Assembly: GCF_019710635.1 (NCBI RefSeq)
Contig: NZ_JAIFZS010000006.1
Coordinates: 1-64,000, forward strand
Length of the DNA stretch: 64,000 nt
From: Mycolicibacterium xanthum
GTDB lineage: Bacteria > Actinomycetota > Actinomycetes > Mycobacteriales > Mycobacteriaceae
Direction: 5' to 3'
A model generated the notes under the pieces. That model saw only the letters and a list, made by a program, of their open reading frames with translations, did not search any database and had not been told where the DNA came from. The translations under genes were made by a program, and so were the position numbers. Positions 7,903 through 15,361 of the stretch are shown here, piece after piece; the first letter of the stretch is position 1, and each line of letters begins with the position of its first letter.

Positions 7903-10043
7903 CCGGCACCAAGCAACTCGGCTATGCCGACGTCCACCAGCTCTACGCCGACCTCGGCTGGTGGCCGATCAAACTCAAAGCAGGTATCAAGTACCCGCCG
8001 CCGGCCGGGTGGACCGGAGCCGACGGCGCCTACCCCTCCGCCGCCGACCGGCACGCCTGGGCCGACGAAGAACCCCACGGCAACACCGCCCTGCGGCTCG
8101 CTGACGGGTTCATCGGCATCGACGAGGACCGCTACGGCGGCAAGAAAGGTCAGCAGACCATCGCCGAGGCCGAAAAGCGTTGGGGCGAACTGCCCCCCAT
8201 CCGCAGGTCTACCAGCCGCAGCGACGGCTCCGGTATCTGCATCTACCGCGTACCGCCCGGCGTCAAGTTCGTGACGTACCTCGGAGAACCGGAAACCGGC
8301 GGGGTGGAGATCATCCAACCCCACCACCGCTACGTCATGGCATGGCCTTCGGTGCATCCCGAAGGCCGCACCTACGAGTGGATCGACGACGACGGCGCGG
8401 TCACCGACCCACCCCATGCTGACGACATCCCCGAGCTGCCCGCCGCCTGGATCGAAGGGCTGCGGAAACCCGAGAAGACCACCAGCCCCACCGGATTGGG
8501 CTCTGACGGGCCGTACAACATACGCCAGGCGCTCACCGAGGGTGAACCGTCGTGGAGGGTAGCCGGCAAGCTCGGGCAGGCGGTGGTGGCCTGCACGGGC
8601 GGCAGCCGCCACGACGCCATCCGCGATCACGTCCTCGGCCTGCTGCGCTGCGGCAAGCAAGGCGAACCCGGAGTCCTGCTGGCGCTCAAGCAACTCAAGA
8701 AGGCGTTCGTCGCCGCTGTCGGCCCCGACCGCCCCGGCGGAGCCGAGGAGGCCAGCACCGAGTTCGACAAGTTCGTGTTCTCCGACAAGGTCGCCGACCT
8801 GCTGGCGGACCCGAGTTACGGCGACTGGACCCGCAACATCGGCGAACCGCCACCCGACCAGGACGACACCGGCGGCGAACCCCCCGAGGACGACATCGAC
8901 TGGCGCGAGAAAGCGATCGGGATCGAACTCGACAGGATGCGGGTACGCCACGAAGCACGGCTACGCCTCGACGCCGAAACGCGGCCCCAGACCGTGCTGC
9001 CGGTCGTCAAACCGCTGCCCGTGCTGCTCGCCGAACCCGACCCGCCCATCCGCTACCGCATCGACCGGCTGGCCCCCGAAGGCGCGCGGATCATGCTGTC
9101 GGCCCAATTCAAGGCCGGCAAGTCCACCGCAGTCGCCAACCTGATGCGATCCATGGTGGACGCCGAACCGTTCCTCGGCACCTTCGAGATCCCCGCACCC
9201 GCCACCCGCCTGGTCCTCATCGACGACGAACTGTCGGAGAACACACTGCGAAGGTGGCTGCGCGAGCAGAACATCACCAACACCAAAGCGGTCGCGGACG
9301 TGATGTCGCTGCGCGGCAAGCTGGCAGCGTTCAACCTGCTCGACGACCACTGCCACCAGCAATGGGTGCAGCGACTGACAGACCTCGGATGCGACTACCT
9401 CATCCTGGACTGCCTGCGCCCGATCCTCGACGCCCTCGGTCTCGACGAGAACCGTGACGCCGGCCGATTCCTGGCGGCGTTCGACGCGATGCTGACCGCA
9501 GCCGGTGTCGGTGACGCCTTCGTCGTCCAGCACATGGGGCACAGCGGGGAACGCGCCCGCGGCGACTCCCGGCTACAGGACTGGCCGGACGCGTTGTGGC
9601 GCATCGTGCGGGAAACCGAGGAACCCGACTCCGAGCGGTTCTTCTCCGCCTACGGGCGCGACGTGAACGTGCCCGAGGGCCGGTTGACGTTCGACCCCGC
9701 CACCCGCCGCCTGTCCTACATCAACGGGTCGCGCTCGGACGCCCGCGCCGAGGCGGCCCGCGCCGATGTCATCACCCTGCTGGTCGACGCCGCCGGCCGG
9801 GGAGCCAAACCCAACGCGAGCGCCATCGAAGCCGAGTTGGTGCCTCCGCACACCCAGAAGGCGATCCGGCAGGCGGTCACCGCGCTGGTGCGCGCCGGGT
9901 TGGTGTCGGTCGACGACGGGCCGCGCAACTCCAAGCTGCACTACATCACCAACCCCTGCGCGGTGTGCCGGCTGCCGGTGTCGACGGGGCGGCCACGGCA
10001 CGAATCGTGCCCCGACAGCGCCGAGGAGATGACCTTCACATGA
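7899..10043 (+). CDS. Replication protein: prim-pol plus RepA-like AAA ATPase
   Basis: 714 aa. The N-terminal bifunctional primase-polymerase domain spans about residues 8-200, with an acidic IDED pair at D75/D77 and an RSDGSGICIY segment near 108. The centre holds a RepA/AAA_25-type helicase with Walker A FKAGKST near residue 405, LVLIDDE and Walker B DYLILD near 497. VVQHMGHSGERARGDSR follows, typical of the family. A C-terminal winged-helix-like region and a four-Cys/His tail (CAVCRLP) end the protein. Start ATG 7899 overlaps the previous stop. It should unwind and prime replication of the excised element, probably at the iterons just downstream. Confidence 0.9.
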   Translation: MTGTKQLGYADVHQLYADLGWWPIKLKAGIKYPPPAGWTGADGAYPSAADRHAWADEEPHGNTALRLADGFIGIDEDRYGGKKGQQTIAEAEKRWGELPPIRRSTSRSDGSGICIYRVPPGVKFVTYLGEPETGGVEIIQPHHRYVMAWPSVHPEGRTYEWIDDDGAVTDPPHADDIPELPAAWIEGLRKPEKTTSPTGLGSDGPYNIRQALTEGEPSWRVAGKLGQAVVACTGGSRHDAIRDHVLGLLRCGKQGEPGVLLALKQLKKAFVAAVGPDRPGGAEEASTEFDKFVFSDKVADLLADPSYGDWTRNIGEPPPDQDDTGGEPPEDDIDWREKAIGIELDRMRVRHEARLRLDAETRPQTVLPVVKPLPVLLAEPDPPIRYRIDRLAPEGARIMLSAQFKAGKSTAVANLMRSMVDAEPFLGTFEIPAPATRLVLIDDELSENTLRRWLREQNITNTKAVADVMSLRGKLAAFNLLDDHCHQQWVQRLTDLGCDYLILDCLRPILDALGLDENRDAGRFLAAFDAMLTAAGVGDAFVVQHMGHSGERARGDSRLQDWPDALWRIVRETEEPDSERFFSAYGRDVNVPEGRLTFDPATRRLSYINGSRSDARAEAARADVITLLVDAAGRGAKPNASAIEAELVPPHTQKAIRQAVTALVRAGLVSVDDGPRNSKLHYITNPCAVCRLPVSTGRPRHESCPDSAEEMTFT

Positions 10044-10213
10044 TCCAGTTCGTCAGTTCGTTGCAGTTCGTTGCCAGTTCGTCAACGGACTCGGTTGAGT
10101 CAGTCCGTCAGTTCGTTACCCCGTATATAGAAACGGGGTCGAACACGGACACTCAACGCCCAACCGCCGAGGTCAAAAACCCCGTCACCCCGTTGAACGG
10201 GGTGAACCCATAA
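10040..10213 (+). CDS. 57-aa peptide spanning the iterons
   Basis: ATG 10040 overlaps the prim-pol stop (ATGA) and the frame runs 57 codons to TAA 10211-10213. The product (MIQFVSSLQFVASS...) repeats QFV because the DNA repeats CAGTTCGT. It may be a genuine small protein kept by coupling, or simply an open frame through an origin region. No family resemblance is seen. Confidence 0.4.
   Translation: MIQFVSSLQFVASSSTDSVESVRQFVTPYIETGSNTDTQRPTAEVKNPVTPLNGVNP
10046..10116 (+). repeat. CAGTTCGT iterons, candidate replication origin
   Basis: CAGTTCGT occurs at 10046, 10054, 10064, 10075 and 10109, with a one-mismatch copy CAGTCCGT at 10101. The copies are in one orientation at 8-11 bp spacing for the first four. 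They directly follow the replication gene, as iterons of RepA-type replicons often do. Confidence 0.55.
10118..10204. repeat. Two stem-loops beside the iterons
   Basis: The first is ACCCCGT (10118-10124) with ACGGGGT (10133-10139), enclosing an AT-rich loop. The second is the near-perfect palindrome CACCCCGTT-G-AACGGGGTG (10186-10204). The arms share the motif CACCCCGTT/AACGGGGTG. They could be origin structures or transcription terminators without a U tract. Confidence 0.5.
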
Positions 10214-10425
10214 GCGCAGGAATACCCACCGACTGCGTCATCTGCGAAGCCCCGCTGCACGCGCACAACCTGACCGGGCTGTGCGCCGAATGCAAACTCG
10301 TCGCCCGCAACGAACGCCTCGGCCACCGCCCCGACGGTGAACCCGTCGACCACGCCCAGGCGCTCACCAACGTCGACACGTTGATCGACTACCGCGTCAT
10401 CAGTGAAGGCGAGGCCACCCGATGA
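10210..10425 (+). CDS. Small zinc-ribbon protein, no canonical start codon
   Basis: A 71-codon frame ends at TGA 10423-10425 and overlaps the next ATG. It contains CVIC-x(12)-CAEC, a clear four-Cys zinc ribbon, followed by a charged helical tail ending EGEATR. After the last upstream in-frame stop (10096) there is no ATG, GTG or TTG before the first cysteines. The only fitting start is ATA 10210, which overlaps the preceding TAA as ATAA, just as its neighbours overlap as ATGA. It is either an unusual start, a mutated start or a sequencing error. Confidence 0.5.
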   Translation: MSAGIPTDCVICEAPLHAHNLTGLCAECKLVARNERLGHRPDGEPVDHAQALTNVDTLIDYRVISEGEATR

Positions 10426-10703
10426 CCACCACCATCACCCGCCGCTACTACTTCACCCGATCCCGCCGGCGCCCGTCGACCCCCGCCGACATCCTCAAAG
10501 CTGAGATCGCCGCGATCGGTCTGCAGATCGACCGCTGCCTCAGCAACCCGACTGGCACCGCCGAGAAGGGGGTCTATTTCTGGCACTGGCCGCCCACCAC
10601 CACGATCAGCACCGCCGTGTTGACCCGCCTGCACGCCGACGCCGCCGACTTCCTGCACTCCGTTGTCGTTCCCGACCACGACGTCGAGACGGCAGACGGC
10701 TAG
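10422..10703 (+). CDS. Hypothetical protein of the element
   Basis: 93 aa, starting by ATGA overlap with the zinc-ribbon frame. It has a basic N-terminus (TRRYYFTRSRRR), an amphipathic helix near 22-40, a central VYFWHWPPTTT segment and a helical, acidic end. Position in a tightly coupled operon supports it being real. No family recognised. Confidence 0.65.
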   Translation: MTTTITRRYYFTRSRRRPSTPADILKAEIAAIGLQIDRCLSNPTGTAEKGVYFWHWPPTTTISTAVLTRLHADAADFLHSVVVPDHDVETADG

Positions 10704-10706
10704 CTG

Positions 10707-11018
10707 ATGAGCGCCCCACCGCCCCTTGATCGCACCGATCTGGCGATGGCGCTGACCGCGGTGACTCTCTACCGGAATGTGCACATACAGTCGAAGAAAC
10801 CTGTGCCGGCAGCCGCTGACCGCCTCCTCGAACACCTCGAGCACGTTCTCAACGGTTCCGCTGGCGGTACTGAGCCGAGTCCTGATCCGCCAGAATGGAT
10901 TACAAGCGTCGAAGCGGCGCAACGGCTGGGCTGCACTCCGCGCTATGCGCGGCGCATCGCCGAACGGCTCGGCGGCCACAAACACGGCCGGGTGTGGGTT
11001 TTCCCCGCCGACATATGA
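10707..11018 (+). CDS. Helix-turn-helix protein, candidate excisionase
   Basis: 103 aa. The C-terminal third reads WITSVEAAQRLGCTPRYARR followed by a GRVWVFPADI wing, the pattern of excisionase-type/MerR-like HTH_17 domains. The N-terminal half is a helical extension. In a small integrative element, such a protein is the best candidate for the recombination directionality factor that turns the integrase towards excision, or for an operator-binding regulator. It starts 3 bp after the previous stop. Confidence 0.75.
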   Translation: MSAPPPLDRTDLAMALTAVTLYRNVHIQSKKPVPAAADRLLEHLEHVLNGSAGGTEPSPDPPEWITSVEAAQRLGCTPRYARRIAERLGGHKHGRVWVFPADI

Positions 11019-11036
11019 CAGGGAAGGGAAAGACGA

Positions 11037-11309
11037 GTGACTGAACCGGACCCCGCATGGATCGCCGCAGCGGTCGAACAACATATCGCCATGATGAGCG
11101 ACGCCGAGTTCGACGAACTCATCACCAGGACACGACCACCCAGCATCGGCAAGGGCTCCGCCATCCCCAACCTGGGACAGCAGCCGCAACGCCCATCCGA
11201 ACACGGCCAACTCGCCGCCGCCGAACGCGAAGGTGACTGGGCGACAGCGCAATCCATCAAAGCCGCGCAACTACAGAAGCTCATCCGCGAGCAAAGCCGC
11301 GGATGGTGA
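11037..11309 (+). CDS. Small helical protein of the element
   Basis: 90 aa from GTG 11037, with a good purine-rich ribosome site (GGGAAGGGAAAG). Two predicted helices (residues 6-32 and 57-88) flank a Pro/Gly linker. Acidic overall. Comparable short proteins often precede structural or packaging-type genes in actinophages, but no specific match can be claimed. Confidence 0.65.
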   Translation: MTEPDPAWIAAAVEQHIAMMSDAEFDELITRTRPPSIGKGSAIPNLGQQPQRPSEHGQLAAAEREGDWATAQSIKAAQLQKLIREQSRGW

Positions 11310-11325
11310 AGGGAGAACGACCAAA

Positions 11326-12189
11326 ATGGCACAGCTTGTCGAAACCCGCTCCGACAGCGCTTTCAACCGCAGGACGCGCAGCCTGCGACTGGCCGGCGTC
11401 GAATTGCCGCCCGAATGCGCCGAACTCACCGCCCGACTCGAAGCCTTCGAAACCGCCAGCACCGGGAGGAGTTGCTTAAAAGCTCTGACGGACGCCATCG
11501 CCACCGGCGACACCGACACCGCAGCTTTGTTCGCGTTGGCGCTGGGTGAAGCCAGCCCTGCCCGTAACGACGTGCTCGAAGCCGTCCGCGTCGACATCTC
11601 TCAACGAATCAGGACGGTCTACAGCAAGCACGCGCCCGACATCTACGCCGCGGTCAGCAAGAATTTCAACGCGGCTGCCCAGGCATTCATCAAGGCCGCC
11701 AACACCTTTGATCCAGAGGCATCACCTCAGGTAGCTATCGAAGCCAGCGCCGAGCTCCAGAAAGCCTGGAAGACAAGCGCGGCCGCCGCCGCCGAACTCA
11801 CCGCGCTCACGCCCGCGCTGCTGTCCGCAGCACTGTTGGCCGGCGTCACCGGCAGCTCCGAAAATCCCCACGCCAACCGGGGTTCTCACCACCGCGACGA
11901 CATCGTCGAGGCCGACCTGCTGTTGGCGTTGACCGTCGACCCCGGCGACATCGACCGGCAACAGCTTTGGGCTGCTTGGGATTCCGACCAGCTCTACTCC
12001 GCAGCCGCAGCCAAGGCCGCTCAGGGGTTCACCGTCGCCGTGCCCGCACAACGCCGATGCTCACGCTGGAGCGCATTGCGCGAGATCGGCGCCGTGCTCC
12101 GCGCCGCAGACATCGCCGCGTTCCAGCCGTACGGCAGGACCGAACCGGCGCCGCCGTCGAACGACCCGTTGCAGGTGCAGGTGGGCTAG
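11326..12189 (+). CDS. Alanine-rich helical protein of unknown function
   Basis: 287 aa from ATG 11326, preceded by GAAGGGAGAAC. It is nearly all helix: long Ala/Leu/Glu/Asp stretches, including AAELTALTPALLSAALLAGV near 160-180. A positive RRCSRWSALRE segment lies near 247 and the tail is Pro rich. No signal peptide, catalytic motif or known domain was recognised. It ends the plus-strand operon of the element; its size and place would suit a satellite-specific interference or capsid-interaction protein, but this is speculation. Confidence 0.65.
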   Translation: MAQLVETRSDSAFNRRTRSLRLAGVELPPECAELTARLEAFETASTGRSCLKALTDAIATGDTDTAALFALALGEASPARNDVLEAVRVDISQRIRTVYSKHAPDIYAAVSKNFNAAAQAFIKAANTFDPEASPQVAIEASAELQKAWKTSAAAAAELTALTPALLSAALLAGVTGSSENPHANRGSHHRDDIVEADLLLALTVDPGDIDRQQLWAAWDSDQLYSAAAAKAAQGFTVAVPAQRRCSRWSALREIGAVLRAADIAAFQPYGRTEPAPPSNDPLQVQVG

Positions 12190-12199
12190 AGGAGCTTGG

Positions 12200-12427
12200 G
12201 TGTGCGAACCGGACCTTTTAGCCGAGTCCACCCGGCTGCCGCACCCCAAGGCGATCCACCGGGGGATACCCCCGATATGCCCGTCGCGCCGTCCGCAGCA
12301 TAGGCAGCCCGAGAGAGAGTGCCGAAAAAATTTTTCGCATTTTCGGCGCGACCTTGACACTGGCCGCGTCGCACGAACAATGTTGAGGTTTCAACGGGCT
12401 AGAAAGGGGAGAAGCCTTCGACACTGA
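12200..12427 (+). CDS. Possible small basic protein
   Basis: A GTG at 12200 with a GAGGAG Shine-Dalgarno 7 nt upstream opens a 75-codon frame rich in Arg, Pro and His. It overlaps the palindrome and promoter at 12321-12381, and its end has poor protein character. Support is mainly the ribosome site. Confidence 0.25.
   Translation: MCEPDLLAESTRLPHPKAIHRGIPPICPSRRPQHRQPERECRKNFSHFRRDLDTGRVARTMLRFQRARKGRSLRH
12321..12347. promoter_or_regulatory. AT-rich inverted repeat in the element
   Basis: GCCGAAAA (12321-12328) pairs with TTTTCGGC (12340-12347). Inside it is the smaller palindrome CGAAAAAATTTTTCG. It stands out sharply from the GC-rich surroundings. It could be the terminator of the operon ending at 12189 or an operator for the promoter 7 bp downstream. 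Confidence 0.5.
12354..12381 (+). promoter_or_regulatory. Strong sigma-70-like promoter
   Basis: TTGACA (12354-12359), a 16-bp spacer, then AACAAT (12376-12381). The perfect -35 is rare in this GC context. It fires rightward into 12390-12520, where there is no convincing plus-strand gene. Confidence 0.5.
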
Positions 12428-12521
12428 TGGTCCTCCCGTGTCCGGTGGCGTCGTAACCGGGACACACGACCGCGGCAGCCCGCTTCTCGCCCAGGGGGCC
12501 GGCTATCGAACCTCCAGCCGA
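12390..12521 (+). ncRNA. Possible small RNA below the promoter at 12354
   Basis: The segment below the promoter has no gene-sized frame (one 9-codon ORF at 12427). It carries a hairpin GTGTCCGGT (12438-12446) / ACCGGGACAC (12456-12465, one bulge). Transcription would run antisense into the secreted-protein gene ending at 12522. The 332-bp stretch 12190-12521 otherwise shows only the palindrome, the promoter and the weak ORF. Confidence 0.3.
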
Positions 12522-12797
12522 CTAGGTCGGGCAGGGGAATTGTCCAGGGAATCGGACGCAAAGCGGTGGTAGCTCTTGGTTGGGGCCGTACCCGTCGGCG
12601 CTGTTGGGATCGGTGTAGGGCACGACATGGACCCAGGTGCCACCGCAGCAGATGAAGTACGCGTCTGCACGTCCGTTGCTTGGCGCGGGAATCACAGCGC
12701 CGTCATGGCACGGAGGGGCGGCGCCAACCTCTGCCGTGGAAGCAATCCCCCCTAGAGTCAGAATTGCCGTCGCACAAAGAACTGCGATGCGCTTCAT
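12522..12797 (-). CDS. Small secreted Cys-rich protein
   Basis: 91 aa from ATG 12797. A classic signal peptide (MKRIAVLCATAILTLGGIAS..., cleavage after VGAA near residue 27) is followed by a 64-residue mature part. The mature part has five cysteines (CHDG, CC, C, C), suggesting disulfides. Similar short secreted proteins are common in mycobacteria, without a known function. Upstream, TAGCAT stands 8 nt before the ATG, a likely leaderless promoter. Confidence 0.65.
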   Translation of the reverse strand: MKRIAVLCATAILTLGGIASTAEVGAAPPCHDGAVIPAPSNGRADAYFICCGGTWVHVVPYTDPNSADGYGPNQELPPLCVRFPGQFPCPT

Positions 12798-12805
12798 GCA
12801 GGCGA

Positions 12806-12811
12806 ATGCTA
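12806..12811 (-). promoter_or_regulatory. Putative leaderless -10 (TAGCAT) of the secreted-protein gene
   Basis: On the minus strand TAGCAT is followed by 8 nt and the ATG. The same hexamer and spacing precede the cargo gene at 13804. Confidence 0.4.
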
Positions 12812-12954
12812 TCGCTGGTTGATTGATGATCGGTGTTGAATGGGCCAGATCAAGAGTCACTCAGGGACCGGCGGTTGTCACTTCACCCCGAAGTGCATTT
12901 AGGGCCGCCCTACTTGCTCGGCTTTATTGTTGCTCTGTGTCGGAACTCGACCGG

Positions 12955-13602
12955 TTAGTCCTCCGCTTCTAGCGCCGCCTTGGTGACCCTAAGCCATCGT
13001 CGGATGTAGCCACGGTGGGGCTCAGCTGCCTCGTCCAACACGGTCGGGTTCGCCGCGAGATAGTCGACCAGACACCGCGACAACCCGTCCCACTCCTCCA
13101 CATCGCCACGCGGATGCAGCTCCCAACCGAGGTCGTCCACCGACCATTGGGCCTTAGCCTGATTGCTCAGCATCGACGCTGTGACCCAGTTCGACTCGTC
13201 GTCGCGCCCACCTCGGCTGAGGGGCACGAGATGATCGACCGTCGGGAACAACTCCCAGAAAGCGGGGTGCGTCTTTGAGACCTTCCAGTTCGCATGTGCC
13301 GGGAAGTCGTCCCCGAGCACAACATGGAGGAGGCGGAGAACGCCGGGGTTAACGAGTCGGTCGCCCGTGTAGCGGTCGATGAAGCCATCACGCATAAACA
13401 GGTCCATCGACTGGCGTTCCGAGTACCGGCGGACGATCTTTTCTACCGGCACGAACGGATAGCGCTCCCTAAGGATCGCCTTAGCAGAACGAGAGTCCCC
13501 GTCACGAAGAGCGACGCATACATCGGACAGCACGCCAGCGTTTGAGTCCACCCGCACACCCTCCCGGCTACTTGGAGGCAGCTTTGCCGCCAGACGTTGC
13601 AC
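12955..13602 (-). CDS. HNH endonuclease-like protein
   Basis: 215 aa. The nuclease core is VDHLVPLSRGGRDDESNWV at about residues 122-140, with D123/H124, N138 and a further Asn at 147 (SMLSNQAK): the HNH beta-beta-alpha layout with the D-H-x-x-P-x-S-x-G-G signature. The N-terminal 60 residues are helical. No zinc Cys pairs are seen. HNH proteins in phages and satellites often assist packaging or defence; here there is no terminase beside it, so defence, homing or restriction is as likely. It is the only minus-strand enzyme in the element and borders the secreted-protein cargo. Confidence 0.75.
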   Translation of the reverse strand: MQRLAAKLPPSSREGVRVDSNAGVLSDVCVALRDGDSRSAKAILRERYPFVPVEKIVRRYSERQSMDLFMRDGFIDRYTGDRLVNPGVLRLLHVVLGDDFPAHANWKVSKTHPAFWELFPTVDHLVPLSRGGRDDESNWVTASMLSNQAKAQWSVDDLGWELHPRGDVEEWDGLSRCLVDYLAANPTVLDEAAEPHRGYIRRWLRVTKAALEAED

Positions 13603-13789
13603 GCTAACAATCGGGGGCTAGACGTTGGAGGCACTTGGGCGAACTAAATCACAGACGAGATCGCCGCCGAGGGATCGTAACCGCTGTGCGTGACCGTTAC
13701 GGTGGGTCGACGGCGTTGGTCGATGAACTGTCTCGATGAGCAGAACGCGCACTCGTCCGAATCAGCCCGCACCTGTCGCCGGCCTCCGC

Positions 13790-13795
13790 TAGCAT
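13790..13795 (+). promoter_or_regulatory. Putative leaderless -10 (TAGCAT)
   Basis: TAGCAT, 8 nt before ATG 13804, with no Shine-Dalgarno between. Same arrangement as at 12806-12811 on the other strand. Confidence 0.4.
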
Positions 13796-13803
13796 CCCGG
13801 CGC

Positions 13804-14253
13804 ATGGGGGAATCGACCGGGTTAGGTGCCGGTGCGGTCATCGCGATCGCCGCCGCAGCGTTCATTCTTGGCGGCTTGGGTGGCTGCGTGTTCGGGGTGG
13901 TCACCTCACCGAGTGGAAACAACTCGACTACGGGATCGACCGTCACGGTGACGCGGTTCGCACAGACGCAGGCCCCCCAGTCATCAGCTGCAGCGCCGCG
14001 GCCGACGGGACCGCAGACGACGATCGCCTCGGACGGCACCTATGTCGTGGGCACCGACATCCTTCCGGGTGTGTATCGCACCGCGGGGCCGGTGAGCACG
14101 GGGCGGAATTGCTACTACAAACGCCTGGCGAGCTTCGACTCGAGCGACATCATCGACAACGAGGGCGCCAAGGGGCCGCAGGTGGTGGAGATTCTGGCTT
14201 CGGATGCGGCGTTCTCGACGTCGAACTGCCAGCCGTGGCAGCGGGTGTCGTAA
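13804..14253 (+). CDS. Membrane-anchored secreted-domain protein
   Basis: 149 aa from ATG 13804. One N-terminal transmembrane helix (about 8-34, Ala/Gly/Ile rich) is followed by a Ser/Thr/Pro linker. The compact C-terminal domain contains DGTYVVGTDILPGVYRTAGP and three Cys. This domain recurs in mycobacterial exported proteins of unknown function. It is part of the element cargo, with the domain probably outside the cell. The longer open frame upstream is rejected because it lacks a ribosome site and starts before a plausible -10. Confidence 0.65.
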   Translation: MGESTGLGAGAVIAIAAAAFILGGLGGCVFGVVTSPSGNNSTTGSTVTVTRFAQTQAPQSSAAAPRPTGPQTTIASDGTYVVGTDILPGVYRTAGPVSTGRNCYYKRLASFDSSDIIDNEGAKGPQVVEILASDAAFSTSNCQPWQRVS

Positions 14254-14444
14254 ACGACGACGCTCTAAGCGGGCTGACGCGGAACCGTCAGCTGGCGCCT
14301 CCAACCCGATGGAGAGTCCTCGCCCGTCTCACCGGAGTTGTTCGATGCCGGGGAACTGTCCGCGAATGCCTGGCGCGCTGGGGGGATCACTCTCGTAGTC
14401 TTTGGCCTTGCAAGGGGCAGTTTCATCGGGGTGGGGAGGACGCG

Positions 14445-15209
14445 ATGAGGACGGTGTTGGTGGGTGTGGTGATGGTCGCTGCCGTACTGCTCGGTGGATG
14501 TGGAACCCCGCAGGGCGGCGACGGCCGATCTTCACCCTCGTCGACTGGTATTGCCGCCCCGCCGTATCGAGTTGAGAGGTCCGCGCAGGACACACTGAGA
14601 GTGTTTGTTGATCAGTTATATTCGCCGTCCGAGTTGGATTCGATCGTCGCTGAACTTCAACAGCAGTACGCAGATCAGCCCGACGGCTACTTTGTGCAGA
14701 TCAACTGTTCGACGGGCGGCACGGAGAGCAGCGACAATCGGCTGGCGAACGCTAGATTCGCTGTCGGCGCTATCGGTGCGGCCCGCCTTGGGCTTGCGGA
14801 CGGTGCTCGCGAGTTCAAGCCGCTTACGGGCGTGAAGTGTCCAACGGATCCGCCGGGTCCGTTGCCGCAGGCGGCGCCCGGTGCTGTGACGGCTCAGCAG
14901 GTAGTCGATGCCTTCATCGCGGCGGGGTTGCCTGCGACTGATCCCCGAGACAACACGAACAACATGTGCGATTCAGTTTCGGTTCCGTGCGTGCAGCTCA
15001 TCACGACTGACGACGTTTCGGTTTACCAGTTCGCCGACGAAGAGCCAGCCAGTAAGTGGGCCGGGGGTCTATCTGGTACCGCCGTCGCTGATGGCGGCAT
15101 GTACAAGCGTGGACTGATCGTGTTGCGCTACAACTTGGGAGGCAGCAACCCGACCGACCCGGCAGCGATTCCCCAATACCAAGCCGTACTCGACGCACTC
15201 GTCGGCTAG
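14445..15209 (+). CDS. Probable lipoprotein
   Basis: 254 aa from ATG 14445, with GGTGGGGAGG upstream. The lipobox LLGGC puts the lipidated Cys at residue 19. The mature protein has a Ser-rich spacer, then about 200 residues with four more Cys. The second half (VTAQQVVDAFIAAGLPATDPRDN) resembles small ligand-binding or DUF-type mycobacterial lipoproteins. The product should be anchored on the outer face of the plasma membrane. A surface lipoprotein in a mobile element suggests a lysogenic-conversion-like trait, for example exclusion of phage (inference). Confidence 0.7.
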   Translation: MRTVLVGVVMVAAVLLGGCGTPQGGDGRSSPSSTGIAAPPYRVERSAQDTLRVFVDQLYSPSELDSIVAELQQQYADQPDGYFVQINCSTGGTESSDNRLANARFAVGAIGAARLGLADGAREFKPLTGVKCPTDPPGPLPQAAPGAVTAQQVVDAFIAAGLPATDPRDNTNNMCDSVSVPCVQLITTDDVSVYQFADEEPASKWAGGLSGTAVADGGMYKRGLIVLRYNLGGSNPTDPAAIPQYQAVLDALVG

Positions 15210-15361
15210 CAAGGACACGGCCCGAACGAGTGCTTTGGTGTTCAGGGGATCGCCGCGGTTCCGAAAGAGTGGGCCGAGTCGTTCCCGGTGCCAGACGACC
15301 GGGCGGGTGACTAATGATGACACCCGCCCCTCGACCAGAAACGGTCGGATTTCTGCGTTTT

